Positions 48,009-59,089 of a DNA stretch of 64,000 nt are shown piece by piece. A program made the position numbers and the translations under genes. Origin of the DNA: Eucommia ulmoides (Eukaryota; Streptophyta; Magnoliopsida; Garryales; Eucommiaceae). The stretch spans positions 372,001-436,000 of the forward strand of contig JAENRU010000279.1 of NCBI GenBank assembly GCA_016647705.1, read 5' to 3'. The notes beneath the pieces were generated by a model. It saw nothing but the letters and a program-made list of their open reading frames with translations. It searched no databases and was not told where the DNA came from. Every line of letters starts with the position of its first letter. Position 1 is the stretch's first letter.

Positions 48009-50228
48009 ATTTGGCACCGTCTGTGGGAAACGCTACTAGAAGCCTTCCTCATATCATCGTATGCTCTCGTTGTTGCTAGAAGATAGATGATTACAAGTTC
48101 TGGTCAGTCTTCGCGGCCAAGAGACCTTAACAACACGGTTAGGGCTGGCAAAACATGTATTTACAAGATGACACGACACGAGACCGACACGAAATTATCA
48201 GATCTAGGTTTTGCCTATCAGGTATCGAGTTATTATCGTGTCAGACCCAATAACCTGATAAGAAATAGTGCAGGTTATGAGGTTGACCTGATAACCCAAT
48301 AAGTTACACGATAAGAATTTCGTGTATTTAGATTATACGATAACCTGAGATTTAATATGTTATCCGTTTATTTAATAAATTATTTTTACACCCCCAAATT
48401 ATCAAATATTATAATTTAGTACCTAATATATATATTCACATTTTCCTAACCCTACTCATTTAGTCAACTTAACAGGTTAACAGGTCATTAACGTGTAATA
48501 GGTAGGTTAATGTGTAATGAAAACCCATCAGGTCTTATCGTGTCGTGTTTACCTAATATGTTTCGTGTCATCGTGTGACGCGAAAAATTATCGTGTCGTG
48601 TCGTGTTTGTGTTTGGGTAGTCTGACACGATATGCTTATCGTGTCGTGTTCGTGTTTGGGTCTTATCGTGTTTCTTGTTATCTTGTAATGATCTGTTATA
48701 CGACCTATTATCTGTTTTGCCAGCCCTAAACATAGTGGATAGCAACCTGACTGGTAAAATGTCAAGAAATCCCCGACCAGATGCGAGGACTATCGTCCTC
48801 ATCCCAAAAGAAGAAAAAAATGCTCTCCCTATCAATCAAGCAGGCCCGTCGGCTCCACCCACCAGCACCCACGCTGAACCTCATTCCGAAGTTGTCGAAG
48901 CGGTGCGACTCGATAATTTCGAGCGTCAGTTGTGTCAGTTTCAAACCTGCCTCAAGACGATTATTTCCCATATGCCACGAGTTCAGAATCAAAGGGGACT
49001 GGTTCCTCGGGGCACGGGGGAGGAGGAACGCTATCTGGTACGGGCTCCTAACCGAAGGGGACCGGTTCTCCGCCATGCAACGAATGAGAATCCCCACCAT
49101 GAATCAGACCGTGTCATCTACTCTGAAGGGCACGTGTCTAGGGAACAATCTTGTCCGCGCGATCGACTAGATAGAAAAAGGATTCCGGCTCCACCGATAG
49201 TTTCCGATTCTACATCTTTGCCCTTGCGGACTCGTCAAGCAGAGGATCATCACGAACGCCATGATTTCCATACGGGAAGGACTCATAGCAATGTCACCTG
49301 TGCGGATTGCAAAGCCCGTCGCTCCCAGGGGGTTGACTTCCACTCCTTTCTCGCCGAGAGGCATGGATCAAGAGTAGCCACGAGTCAAGTGGCAGCACCC
49401 CCTAGGGGGAGGTGCGGCGTTGGAAAGGAATATTTCCAAGATGGAGGCAGCGCTTGTCCAGATGCGGGGCCCTGGGAGAGCGACAGGACTCCCCTCAGGT
49501 ACAAAATCCCTTTTTTGTTGATGATATCGTACTTGAAGTAGTCCCCTATAGGTTCCCCCAGTCCACAGATAACCCCCTACGATGGGACCACCAACCCTAG
49601 CGATTATCTCTCCGTTTTTATCACATTTATAGACATGCATACGACCTCCATGGCAGTACGATGCAAATCATTCCTCCTTACTCTTACCGGGATGGCCAAC
49701 ACGTGATACCGAGAATTAAATCCCGCATCTATCTCCACATTCACCCAACTGGAGTAGCTCTTTTTAGCCCGGTTTGACTGTTCCCTGAGGAGACCTAAAA
49801 TGACAGCTCACATTTTCACCCTCTAGCAAGAGCTCACTGAAACTTTAGGTGATTTCGTCGCCCATTTCCACAAAGAAAGTTCAAGTTGTAGCAACATTCC
49901 GGATGCCATGGACCTGAACGCCTTCATTGACGGGTTACGACACCGAAGACTATCTTATGACTTGTGTTCTTATCCTGCGCCAAATTTGGTTGCTGCTCTT
50001 GCCCGGGGTACAAGCTTCTACCAAGCCGACCTCAGAGATGTTGTGAAGAGAGAACGAGAAGGGAATCAAAAGCGGAAAAACTGACCAGAGGAAGGGTCGG
50101 GCAAGGCGCAGGGATCGTGAAAGGGAGACCAGGCCTTCTTCCCGGGGATCAGAGACACCCTCCACCCCCAGGGAATCGCCCAGGGCTAACGCCCCTCACT
50201 GCATCCATAGCGATTGGTGACAAAATAA
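48009..50228 (+). mobile_element. Tat-type leader and gag, copy B (fossil)
   Basis: The leader follows the LTR. Gag-like text runs from about 48740 (RPDARTIVLIPKEEKNALPI) through an arginine-rich region to a capsid-like part near 49580-50060 (SVFITFIDMHTT, GDFVAHFHKESSSCSNIPD, AFIDGLRHRRLSYDL). A hAT element is inserted at 48140-48728. Broken, several breaks; no pol is present. Confidence 0.75.
48140..48728. mobile_element. Non-autonomous hAT element, copy B (589 bp)
   Basis: Inverted ends TAGGGCTGGCAAAACA on both strands. Left target copy AACACGGT (48132-48139); the right copy has drifted (48729-48736). Same insertion as 38972-39596. Confidence 0.93.
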
Positions 50229-50305
50229 TATTTTGTATTTTATTTAATCTAAAATGCAAATTAATGGTGACTAGTGACACTGTTATTTTATTTTATTTTG
50301 GTAAG

Positions 50306-50710
50306 ATGTCTTGTTCAGTTTACATGCATTTCGATCAATCACATCACTGAATGATTTTAAGTGTGTATTCTCTCACATTGCCCTAGTACATTTATAATTA
50401 AATTCAACATTTAATTCTTAAAATACTTTCCAAATAAGTCAAACTTTAATTCACAAAAAAATAAAAGATACCATTCTTGACAACCGAATTAATAATTATT
50501 GTGTTAGAATAGATGTGTTCAATACAAGAGATATCATTGATGACCAATTATAAAAAAATGTTCTTCTCTGTTTAGTCTGGACAACCGAATTATAATTATA
50601 ATTATTGAATTAGAATAGATGTGTTCGATACAAGAGATATGATTGATGACCAATAATATAAGATGTAATCCATGTTTAGTCACATTATCAAAAAGTAAAT
50701 CATTTCATTT
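50306..50710. repeat. Right tail of copy B
   Basis: Matches 39861-40268, with the same internal direct repeat. After 50710 the unique flank of the second DUF3339 gene begins. Confidence 0.8.
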
Positions 50711-51094
50711 CAATTTCAAAGTAAATCATCCTTTTTCAATATCTAGTCTAAAATTTATACTATTTAGATCCATCAATCACAAACTACAAGAAGTCTAGAA
50801 CACTACTCCGAGGAGAAAAGGGACAACGAAAGAAAGCATTGGAAATGTCGGCCAAAAAATATAATAATTTAAAACATAGGAATAGTGAAAAAGATATAAA
50901 ATCGTGAGCATGAAGATAAATACCAAAGAGCAATTTCACAAGGCACCGCCACGTTCAAGAAAGCACTTTTGGCATCTTTCTCAACAAGAACACTATTACC
51001 ATCTTTATTCTTTGCTTCAATCTCTCCCCCTTTCCCTTTCTCTCTCTCTCTCTCTCCATCGCAATCAGCAAAGTTTTAACAGCTACTGATGCTC

Positions 51095-51119
51095 TAATAT
51101 ATATATATATATATATATA
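51095..51119 (+). promoter_or_regulatory. AT repeat / TATA region upstream of DUF3339 copy 2
   Basis: (TA)n tract about 45 bases before the start codon, preceded by a CT-rich stretch (51020-51058) common in plant core promoters and 5' leaders. It could be the TATA region or an untranslated microsatellite. Confidence 0.35.
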
Positions 51120-51161
51120 GATAGACAAACAGGCTTAGAGAGACAAGAAGAAGGAGAAGAA

Positions 51162-51371
51162 ATGGCGGATTGGGGGCCGGTGGTGATAGCGGTGGTGCTG
51201 TTCGTTCTGTTGACGCCGGGGTTGTTGTTTCAGCTGCCGGGGAAAGGGAGAGTGGTGGAGTTCGGGAATATGCAGACGAGTGGGCTGTCGATACTGGTGC
51301 ACACCATCATCTATTTCGGCCTCATCACCATCTTCCTCATTGCCATAGGCGTCCACATCTACACCAATTAG
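51162..51371 (+). CDS. DUF3339 small membrane protein, copy 2
   Basis: A single-exon gene for 69 residues: MADWGPV at the start, LFQLPG (23-28), VEFGNMQTSG (32-41), then YFGLITIFLIAIGVHIYTN. Two membrane helices are predicted (about 8-24 and 44-64). It is closer to the usual family consensus than copy 1: it keeps NMQTSG and ends VHIYTN, where copy 1 has NFQTSG and LHLYLG. The start is fixed by the family N-terminus and follows a purine-rich leader (GAAGAAGGAGAAGAA). DUF3339 genes often occur in tandem in plants, and this pair is probably an old tandem duplicate. Function unknown; a small integral membrane protein is all that can be inferred. Confidence 0.94.
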   Translation: MADWGPVVIAVVLFVLLTPGLLFQLPGKGRVVEFGNMQTSGLSILVHTIIYFGLITIFLIAIGVHIYTN

Positions 51372-51628
51372 ACTTGATTTTCAGTTGCAGGCGTCGCGTT
51401 GTTGAATTTCATTCTTTTTTTCTTTTCTTTTTTTGTGGTACTCTGTTTATCGTTGGTAGGTGTTGAAATCGTCAATCTGTTGTTATTTGGGTTTTGAATT
51501 ATGAATGAAATTGATGGCGAAGGCTATAATTGAATTGTGTGTAGGATTAAGTAAAACCCTAATAATGGAGCTTATTGAACTTGAACTCCGCTGAAAACAG
51601 ACAGCTCAACTCTCATACTATTTACGTT

Positions 51629-51724
51629 GAGTAAGAGTCATTCCTATGATAAGAAATTTTAACCACTAATTTGACTGAGTAAGAGCCATTCCTATGATAA
51701 GAAATTTTAACTACTAATTTGACT
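51629..51724. repeat. Two tandem copies of a 48-bp unit
   Basis: GAGTAAGAG(T/C)CATTCC recurs exactly 48 bases apart (51629 and 51677), with only two or three differences between copies. It lies downstream of DUF3339 copy 2. No coding meaning seen. Confidence 0.9.
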
Positions 51725-52052
51725 TACTCAAGATCCATATCATCTACTCTAACCATAGATAATTCATAGCTAATACAAATAACTACATAGTACAATTCAT
51801 AAATCTAACCACCACCAAAAGCCGTCTTTTTTTTCTTTTTTTTTACTTCTAATAAATTCTAATAAATTGGAATAGGATTTATAATAGAAACATGTTTGTT
51901 GACAACTATTATTATGAAATTCTTTCTTTTAATTTGTAAGGACAAAGACTGGAAACACTTTCGATGTAACATTTGTTCTTTTTTGTACCTAATAAATTCA
52001 ATTTTACAGATCCTTAAATGTGTGATTCAACAGCTCAGCTATTAATGATCCC

Positions 52053-52083
<31 letters not shown>

Positions 52084-52275
52084 CGAAACATGAAAGTATG
52101 AACTATGTCTAGTACTTAAAAAGAAGGAATATCCACAAAACGGCATGCACAGTTTTTGGCTCAAGTCTATAGACGCAGCAGAACCATCACAAGAATTTTG
52201 TATCAACTGCTTCTCCTTGACCTTCTCCTTCCTCCTGTGCACAAATTCAACCAACCACTCTCTAAACCACCAACT

Positions 52276-53812
52276 TCACAAAACTTTCCAGCCTGCGTTA
52301 TTCCAAAATCGAGAGCAATAGCGTTAACCAAAAGCACAAACTAGGCGTTCTTGATTCAAGAACAACTAGACACGGTATAAAACACCAGGAACAACCTCTA
52401 ATTTTGGTCCTACTTGTTCCCACCTACTATTCATAAAGAAGTCGGTAAATTGATTGATTGATTGATTCGGGCATGTTGGGTTAGACATGAAATGCAGAGA
52501 ATGGTTAAGATCAATATGATTAAGATTGTTCATCTTTTTTTTCTTCTTCTTCATAAATATAGGCATACATCAATACTCTACATTGGGTTAAGAGATGAAT
52601 TTAGATATTGGGTAAAATCTAGTTTGAATAGGAAGATACGGACATTTACTAGACTAATGGCATTGTTTGTTTGGAGGTAATGAAATCGCATTCTGGTGGA
52701 ATGAAATTTAATTTTGAATCGACTGCTATTCAAATTTTGATTTCATTATATCTATTTGAATGCAATTCCATTACCTCCAATCAAACATAACATACTAATT
52801 CAATCAAGAATTCACTATTTCATAAAGCCCAGTGGAGGGAAAGCAAATGGCCCTAACCCATGATTGGATCAAACATCAACACTCTTATTAGAAAGCATAC
52901 TTCCAGCTAAACCTAACATGAAAGAAATTAAAGCTTTTCTCATATGATCCCCCTAAATTTGTATAAAAAATATAAAGAAAAACAACACCAAATTTTAGTG
53001 TTTGTAATTCTTACAACCAATCACCAATTTATAAAAATTCATAAATTTACTAATTCAAAAAATATTACTTGAAGGACGACCAAAAGAGCCCTTTATGTTT
53101 TTTCTCATAGGATCATTAAGCAAAAGATTATAATCTTGTATAGATAGAGACAATGAGCTCCGATGTGAATAAGATTCATCAAATCAACTTTGCTTATTAG
53201 TTATCAAACAAGAAAGATTAACAAAAATCTCACGAAGGCTAGCATGATGCAAAAATCCAGATGATATGAATCAACGTCTTCAAATTAACAGATGTAAAAT
53301 ATTTCATCGAGCATGAAAGAAGAGAAGTAGCAATAGCTAGTGCAAGTTTTTTTGCGAAAAGGAAGAAAAAGTCATATATGGAAACAGAGGATGGAGACGA
53401 GAAGAGACTTACCATTGAGTTCCTTTCGCGGCGTTGGCGGAGAAACGGCGTGATTAAGAATCGCACGTCCGAGCATCGAAATGCTGGAGACAATTCCAAC
53501 CACATAGAAAAACATCACCAGTCCTAGAACCCAAGGCATCAACAAGAATCCAATAAAAAAAGTCACCGATCCGCACAGCATCAACGCCAGCGAGATCCCC
53601 AAAAGCAACGACGCGAACCCCGCCGGTGTTATCTGCGGCAACGCCGGAGGCGTCCTTCTGGTCGACGAAGAGGACGAAACAGCCGTCGGCGGATGTCTCA
53701 CCGGCGTCCGGTCTGAGAAGGCAATCGACGACGGAGGATATCGGAGAATATTGAAAATCAGAACAGAGAGTTCATAGAAAACCCTGGACTCTTGATCCGT
53801 TCTTCTCATCAT
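52276..53812 (-). CDS. Two-span plant membrane protein, 138 aa, two exons
   Basis: Minus strand. Exon 1 (53812-53413) starts MMRRTDQESRVFYEL and ends in phase 1 at a consensus donor (G/GTAAGT). Exon 2 (52292-52276) follows an acceptor TAACGCAG and adds only GWKVL and the stop, giving a C-terminus ...PPTPRKELNGWKVL. There is a low-complexity serine/proline stretch at 40-60, then ITPAGFASLLLGISLALMLC and two hydrophobic helices at about 66-91 and 93-119. The sequence resembles a conserved plant family of small uncharacterised membrane proteins, recognised from memory only. Without splicing the frame would end ...GKSLLVSILCFHI at 53372, which looks less natural. The 1120-bp intron holds a palindromic MITE. 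The gene is convergent with DUF3339 copy 2. Confidence 0.8.
52660..52791. mobile_element. Palindromic MITE in the intron (132 bp)
   Basis: It folds back over nearly its whole length: TTTGGAGGTAATGAAATCGC on the left mirrors GCAATTCCATTACCTCCAA on the right. The flanks share ACTAAT slightly out of register, so the target duplication is unclear. Superfamily not settled. Confidence 0.7.
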
Positions 53813-54271
53813 GATTTTTCTCTTCCAAAAAAGGATCGGAGATACGAAAATCTGAAATTCCTGGCGAATCCGAGAGAGAAAAATATCAAAAAAATTGCAA
53901 AAATCGAGGCTAATGGATAAACCCAATCCGGTATGCCAAACTTTATGGAACGGAGTAGAGTATTGTGATTGGGGGGTTTTTAACTCTAGTTCACATGTGG
54001 AGAGGGATGGTTTTTGTTTGTTCTGAAGATTTTTCTTCCTAGAGAGAGACGGATACTCGGAGCAAATAACGGCGGCGGATCGGAGAAAAAATCCGGCAAG
54101 TGTAGCGTGTAAGGAATGGAAACCGAGCTGCTTAGCTTTATCTTCAAGCGATCTATAAATGCGGAATAAAAAGAAATAGTGGATAATGGATTTGGCGGTT
54201 GGGGGGGAGTCCGACACGTCAGGGGAGAGAGTGGCTGACACGTGCTGGAAAAAGGGGTTTGCGTGGGTCAA

Positions 54272-54935
54272 GCTAAGCTGACGTTGGAACTTATCCAGTT
54301 CGCGTGTTTGGGTGGTTTCTGTTATAGCGCGTGCGTGGGAGAGGAAGATGAGAATTCAGCTAAATCGTCTCCTTATTTAACTATTTCGGATAATTTTTTA
54401 CCAAAATAGACGAATAATATCCAGTCTAGTTATTATGTTGGTTAAATTTGGCTATTTTTTGTGGGGCTAGCAATTTTTAATTTTATATATTTTTGTTTTT
54501 TCACTTAAGTGGTGTTAGCAGTGAATTTAAAAATTATTATTTTTTAAATATTAGAGTTATTTAATATTTTAAAATTTTTAATTAGCCTAACGTGATTCAT
54601 GCTTTTATATTATTTTTTTTATATCAATTAAAATATGAGAATAGTGACTCATATATTATAAATGGGTGTCATCATCGCTATCTTATGCAAAATCATTTCG
54701 CTTAGACAACAACATTAAATTATTCAGCTTTGTTGGGTTGGATGCCAATAATATTTTGACAAGTTTAAAATAGGGTCATTTTATTATTCCGTCTTTATTT
54801 AAGAGATTATTTAAAATAAAATAAAAAAAAATCATTTTCAAAGATTCATACTTCAAATTAGAACCAATTAAATTTTTGGTCTTTTATCAGACAAAATAAG
54901 ACATAAAAAAACATATATATCCCCCCTCTCTCTCT
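54272..54935. other. AT-rich spacer upstream of the 138-aa gene
   Basis: No gene seen. It probably includes the promoter of the minus-strand gene in its first part; the rest is AT-rich. Confidence 0.5.
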
Positions 54936-55425
54936 CATTTACGTTAACTCTCTCTGTTATCTTCCACAATCCTCACTTTCTCTCTCTCGCTAACCCTACC
55001 CACACAACTCTCTCTCTTTTTATCTCTCATCTCCGATAACGGTGAAGGTGGTTTTGGACGGTGGTTTGGAACAAATCTGGACGGTGGCTTTCCAAATCTG
55101 AGATCTGCTCTACCTTTTCTCTCTACCCTAATCCGCTTTCCTGACGATGGCCACCGACGGCCCTTGGAGAAATTTGAAGAACTCTTAGTGTCGAGAACGA
55201 GTGGACTTTTCATGTTCATTTGCCCAGTCAACGCTGATTTCCTTCTCAGCCATCTCTCGTATGGTGCCGATTGGATTGCATCCGTCTCTTGCGTCTCACC
55301 GTAGCCTCTCGATTTCCAACGTGATTGGATTATAGATGTACAGGAGCTTGATGTTGTTGTCTAAATACGACGCCACAGATACATCCGATGATTCTAGCTT
55401 CAAGATTATGTTTCGATGGTGGTAT

Positions 55426-55470
<45 letters not shown>

Positions 55471-55870
55471 CAATTGATGAAATGGGTTTTTCTCCGATGC
55501 ATTTTCAAGGGGATTCGACACCGCTCACGTCGCCGCACAGTGAATTCTTGCAACCCATCTCTCTCTATGAACGACGAGGTACAAATTGGATAGAAGAAAA
55601 TCCGGCACATCTGGACCGTTGAATCCGTCGTAGATCCCGACAAAAACCCAACCGTGTTCTTCGGAGATGGCATTGTGAACTCGATCCTCTCCAACGAATA
55701 TAAAGCGCCGTTGGTGTCACTGTCGGAACCACTTTCCGTCGTCATCGATTGGTATGCTTGGCTTGCATTTCTGTTTTGATCAGAGATGGTACCGACGACA
55801 ATGATGGTGGGGTGGTGTAGGTCTAGGTTTTGTTTAATATTTTTTTTTATTGTGTTGAAATATAAATTGA
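54936..55870 (+). pseudogene. Gene-like patch, possibly captured host gene fragments
   Basis: Base composition and texture change here: CT-rich leader-like sequence, balanced GC content, and open coding-like stretches, separated by a (CT)n tract (55428-55466). One frame at about 55590-55752 reads [20 protein letters not shown] and then [20 protein letters not shown], which looks like real protein. Possible splice signals (GGTATGC at about 55420 and 55752) bound it. No complete gene or recognisable family is seen. It could be a decayed gene or fragments carried by a transposon. Confidence 0.35.
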
Positions 55871-55904
55871 TTTTGCTCGATGGTGGTGGAGGTGGATGAG
55901 TGTT

Positions 55905-56640
55905 CATTTTTTACGTTAACGTCATTGTTTTTATGATTTTTGCACATATGTTTTGCTGGACAATTTGTCTGTGTTAACATTAACACAGACGAGATCACAA
56001 AAAATGTGCATTTTAACGTTAACGTCAGTTTTTTGCTTTTTGATTTCTCACATATGAGATTCCAGACAACATGAATGCGTTAACGTTAACACATGAGACC
56101 CCAAAAATATGTATATTAACATAAACACAAATCAAAATGCTTTGATATTTTACACAGAGAAGTCTAAAAAATGTCTATTAACGTTAACGCACATTCATAC
56201 AACAGTATGAAGCGGGACGTTAACTAAATATTCAAGTAGAATACATTAAATATTAAAGCAAAAAACACAAAGTACATTAACGATAAAATCACAGTCCGAT
56301 GGTCAAAAATGCATTAACGTTAATGCACAAAACAGATGAAAAAATATGCGGTAATGTGGAATACACACACAAATGAAAATACGTTAACGTTAACGAGAAA
56401 TTCAAATCGTAATTTTGTAACATATGCAAAGTTGAAAAAAAAAACATAGATAGGGTGTATTGCTAAAATGAGTTAACATTAACACACACAAAAGAGATGA
56501 GACGATGAGTTAACGTGACACACAAAAACGAACATAAAATTCAATAACATTTTTAAGTTAACGTCATGTGTTTAGATTTAATCTTTTTGCATAAGACAAA
56601 ATAGCAGAATCATAAATAAGCGTTAACAAGGAGGCCAGAA
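55905..56640. repeat. Cluster of GTTAACGTTAAC palindromes
   Basis: About fourteen copies of TTAACGTTAA or close variants at irregular 36-91 base intervals (near 55911, 55971, 56012, 56079, 56117, 56177, 56218, 56275, 56311, 56379, 56470, 56510, 56562 and 56620), embedded in A-rich sequence often reading CACAAAAATG. Roughly every second copy is about 100 bases apart, which suggests a decayed tandem array of inverted half-units. Confidence 0.75.
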
Positions 56641-56683
56641 TGAGGGATTTTTTCCTAAAGAGTTGATGGGGTCTGAAAACTTA

Positions 56684-57149
56684 GGTAGCGTTTGGTTAAT
56701 GTTCCCACTTTTCACAACCCAACTAGGATGGGTTGAGTTGAGAATTTTGTTTCCTTTTGAGAACAGAATTGCGTTTGATAACGACAATTTTTATTTTGTA
56801 CTGAGAATAGAATCGTATTTGGTACCAATTTGATCCTAAAACTATTTTTTATTTTTTTTTAGATTTTTTTTTTTGTTTTGGCGGCGGCGACGGCGACGGA
56901 GGTGGCCTGCGGCGGCAGGTGGTGGTGATCGACCGGCGGATGAAGACGGAAGTTGAGAACTTTGGGTTAAGTTTTTTGGACAAAAAAAAAAAATTGTTTC
57001 TGATTTCTTTAGAATTTTGAGAATCAATTCTTATTTTTTAGGTTAGGTTGGGTTGAGTTTTTTGTTTGCCAAGCGTTCTAAAAAATCAAACCCAAAATTT
57101 TTAGGTTAAGTTGGGTTGAAATGGAATGGAAACACTAACCAAACGGCCC
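56684..57149. mobile_element. PIF/Harbinger-type MITE (466 bp)
   Basis: Ends GGTAGCGTTTGGTTA and TAACCAAACGGCCC, flanked by the trinucleotide TTA (56681-56683 and 57150-57152). The interior contains a GGCGG-rich segment (56878-56945) unlike the AT-rich rest. A related MITE is at 61608-62033. Confidence 0.78.
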
Positions 57150-57240
57150 TTAATAGATGTTATAGGGTTTAATCCTCAACATGCTCTACTAAATAATAAA
57201 ATCCCATTTAAAATACTCCTAAATTATATATATATATATA

Positions 57241-58740
57241 TATACCAAATACCTACCTTGTCTTTTAGCCTTATACTAAAAACCTCCCCTGTCATTTGAC
57301 AAATACCAGTCAATTCTATTGACCAATATTTTTCTGTGAAAATACCATTTTACCATTGTTTTTTCAGATATTATACAATGAAAAAAAACTCTAAATAAAA
57401 TTACTAATTTACCCCTTTATTCTTCATTTGCTAGGAAGTAGAACTGATGGCTCTAGAGAGAGAGACGAACTCTCAGCCTCCGACGAACTCTCCATCCGAT
57501 TTTGTTGCCTCCGACGCCATCGATGGCCCTAAGAATGACAGATTTGGAGCGATTCGTCGTCATCGATTCGTTCGATCGTCGATTAGTTCGATTGTCGATT
57601 CGTCGTCGAAGAAGGAAGATCTCTAAGCCTACGACAATTTGTCATGCTTCGATCTGTCAGTCGAAGACGAAATCAGCCTCTCATCTCTCAGACCATCGTC
57701 GCAGCGGCACTCATAAGGCGTCGATTTAGGAGTCATCACTCATACGGCGTCGATTGCTACCGGCAAGTACATCTTCCCCGCTTCTACCCTCCGCTACGCT
57801 CGCGGTGTGGGGCAGTTAGGATGGGTTTTGTTAGTCTCCAATCCTTCACCACCAAGATATGAAAAAGAATTCAATTGAAACCCAGTTTTTTTATTTCTAG
57901 AGAGAGAGATTGAAACCCACTTTCTTGACATAATTTTTCATCTCTATTTGTTTGAATTTTGAAATGGGTTTTGTGTGTTTTCAATTGTTTCATCATCAAT
58001 GATATGAAAAAGGGTTCAATTGATGGACGTGAACATTAGTTGTGGCATTGAAGGGAAGAATCGATGAGAAAAGACGCAACTCAACTAATTTATCTGATTT
58101 GTTATTGTTTATGAATATCTGTTGTCTTTTCTGTTCAATAAAAATGGGTTGTGAAACAATAGATTGTTATGAACATGAATTTTGTGTATTTCACATAATA
58201 TCAGCTTTCTTTGTTTAGATAAGTTGCTGGCATTTGTTCAAAAAAAAAAAGTTCAATTGAAACCCAGTTTTCAATTTCTAGAAAGAGAGATTGAAACCCA
58301 CTTTTCGATTTTTAGAGAGATTGAAAATCGAATTTCAATTTCTAGAGAGGAGTTTTTTTCGTATATCTTGGATGAGCTGCACAAAAAAAATTGAAAGCTA
58401 GAGAAAAACTAGTGCAATTAGACGACGAGCAACTGGTGGAGCTTCGAGAGATATTCCGATCGTTCCAGTTTGGCTCAAAGAATATAGAAGGCAAGGAAGA
58501 GGTGGAAGAGATTCAAGGGGTACATTTGTCCAACAAATTAAATTAAGAAATGTTGGTTATATCATTTTATTAAAGTTAAATAATTTTGAGGGTATTTTTG
58601 TCCATAATAAGAATGTGTGAGATATTGTTCACTAACTGGAGAGGTAAGTAATTTAGATTGTAAAACTTTAAGGGAGTGACTAGTATTTGTTAAATGAGAA
58701 ACGAGGTCTCTGGTATAAGACTAGGGAGGTGTTTGGTATA
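57241..58740. mobile_element. 1.5-kb terminal-inverted-repeat element with gene-like cargo
   Basis: Inverted ends of about 75 bases: TATACCAAATACCTACC on the left, and TATACCAAACACCTCCC on the other strand at the right, both continuing into a CATTTGACAAATAC-like match. The cargo is GC-richer, with GA-rich leader-like sequence and coding-like text (57447-57626). No transposase. The target duplication cannot be read because a TA microsatellite lies on the left and a GA microsatellite on the right. It resembles a gene-fragment-carrying (Pack-type) element; superfamily unsettled. Confidence 0.65.
57447..57626 (+). pseudogene. 59-codon ORF in the cargo of the inverted-repeat element
   Basis: Reads MALERETNSQPPTNSPSDFV to a stop at 57624-57626, with arginine- and serine-rich text after residue 35. 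It looks like the first exon of a captured plant gene, but no family is recognised and GA/TCG repeats explain part of the sequence. Confidence 0.3.

Positions 58741-58743
<3 letters not shown>

Positions 58744-58780
<37 letters not shown>
58744..58780. repeat. (GA)n microsatellite
   Basis: Uninterrupted GA repeat directly beside the right end of the inverted-repeat element. Confidence 0.95.
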
Positions 58781-58784
<4 letters not shown>

Positions 58785-59089
58785 GAACGCAATTATCCTA
58801 CAGGTCATACAGACGCGGCCACGCATGGGACACGTAAGTCATGAACATGTTCAGAGGATGCTTCAGTCCTTTCACTTAAAAAGGAATGGCAGACCAATAA
58901 ACTTTCTAGAATGGGCACAATTCTATTATAGCCTAGCCTAGGGTAGTACTCCACATATTCTTTTTTTTTTTTTTTTTCAAAATTTAAGAATTACTTAAAA
59001 GAAAATCATGCACAAAAAGTAAAATTATTCTTTTTAATGTAGTAATTGCACACATCAATGTGCTCACAATTGATGTATTAAAATTCACT

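Larger units (their letters stand above)
40962..50710. repeat. Tandem segmental duplication, copy B
   Basis: Same order as copy A (SIRE gag part, SIRE LTR, Tat-type LTR, hAT, Tat gag, tail). It adds a 133-bp MITE and a 3-kb solo LTR and holds more of the Tat gag. Confidence 0.88.

Noticed and set aside
51135-51466. Alternative frames over DUF3339 copy 2
   Set aside because: Shadows of the 69-aa gene.
53813-54271. N-terminal extension of the 138-aa protein to about 290 codons
   Set aside because: The extension has no conservation-like character and contains leader-like sequence; MMRRTDQESRVF is the natural start.
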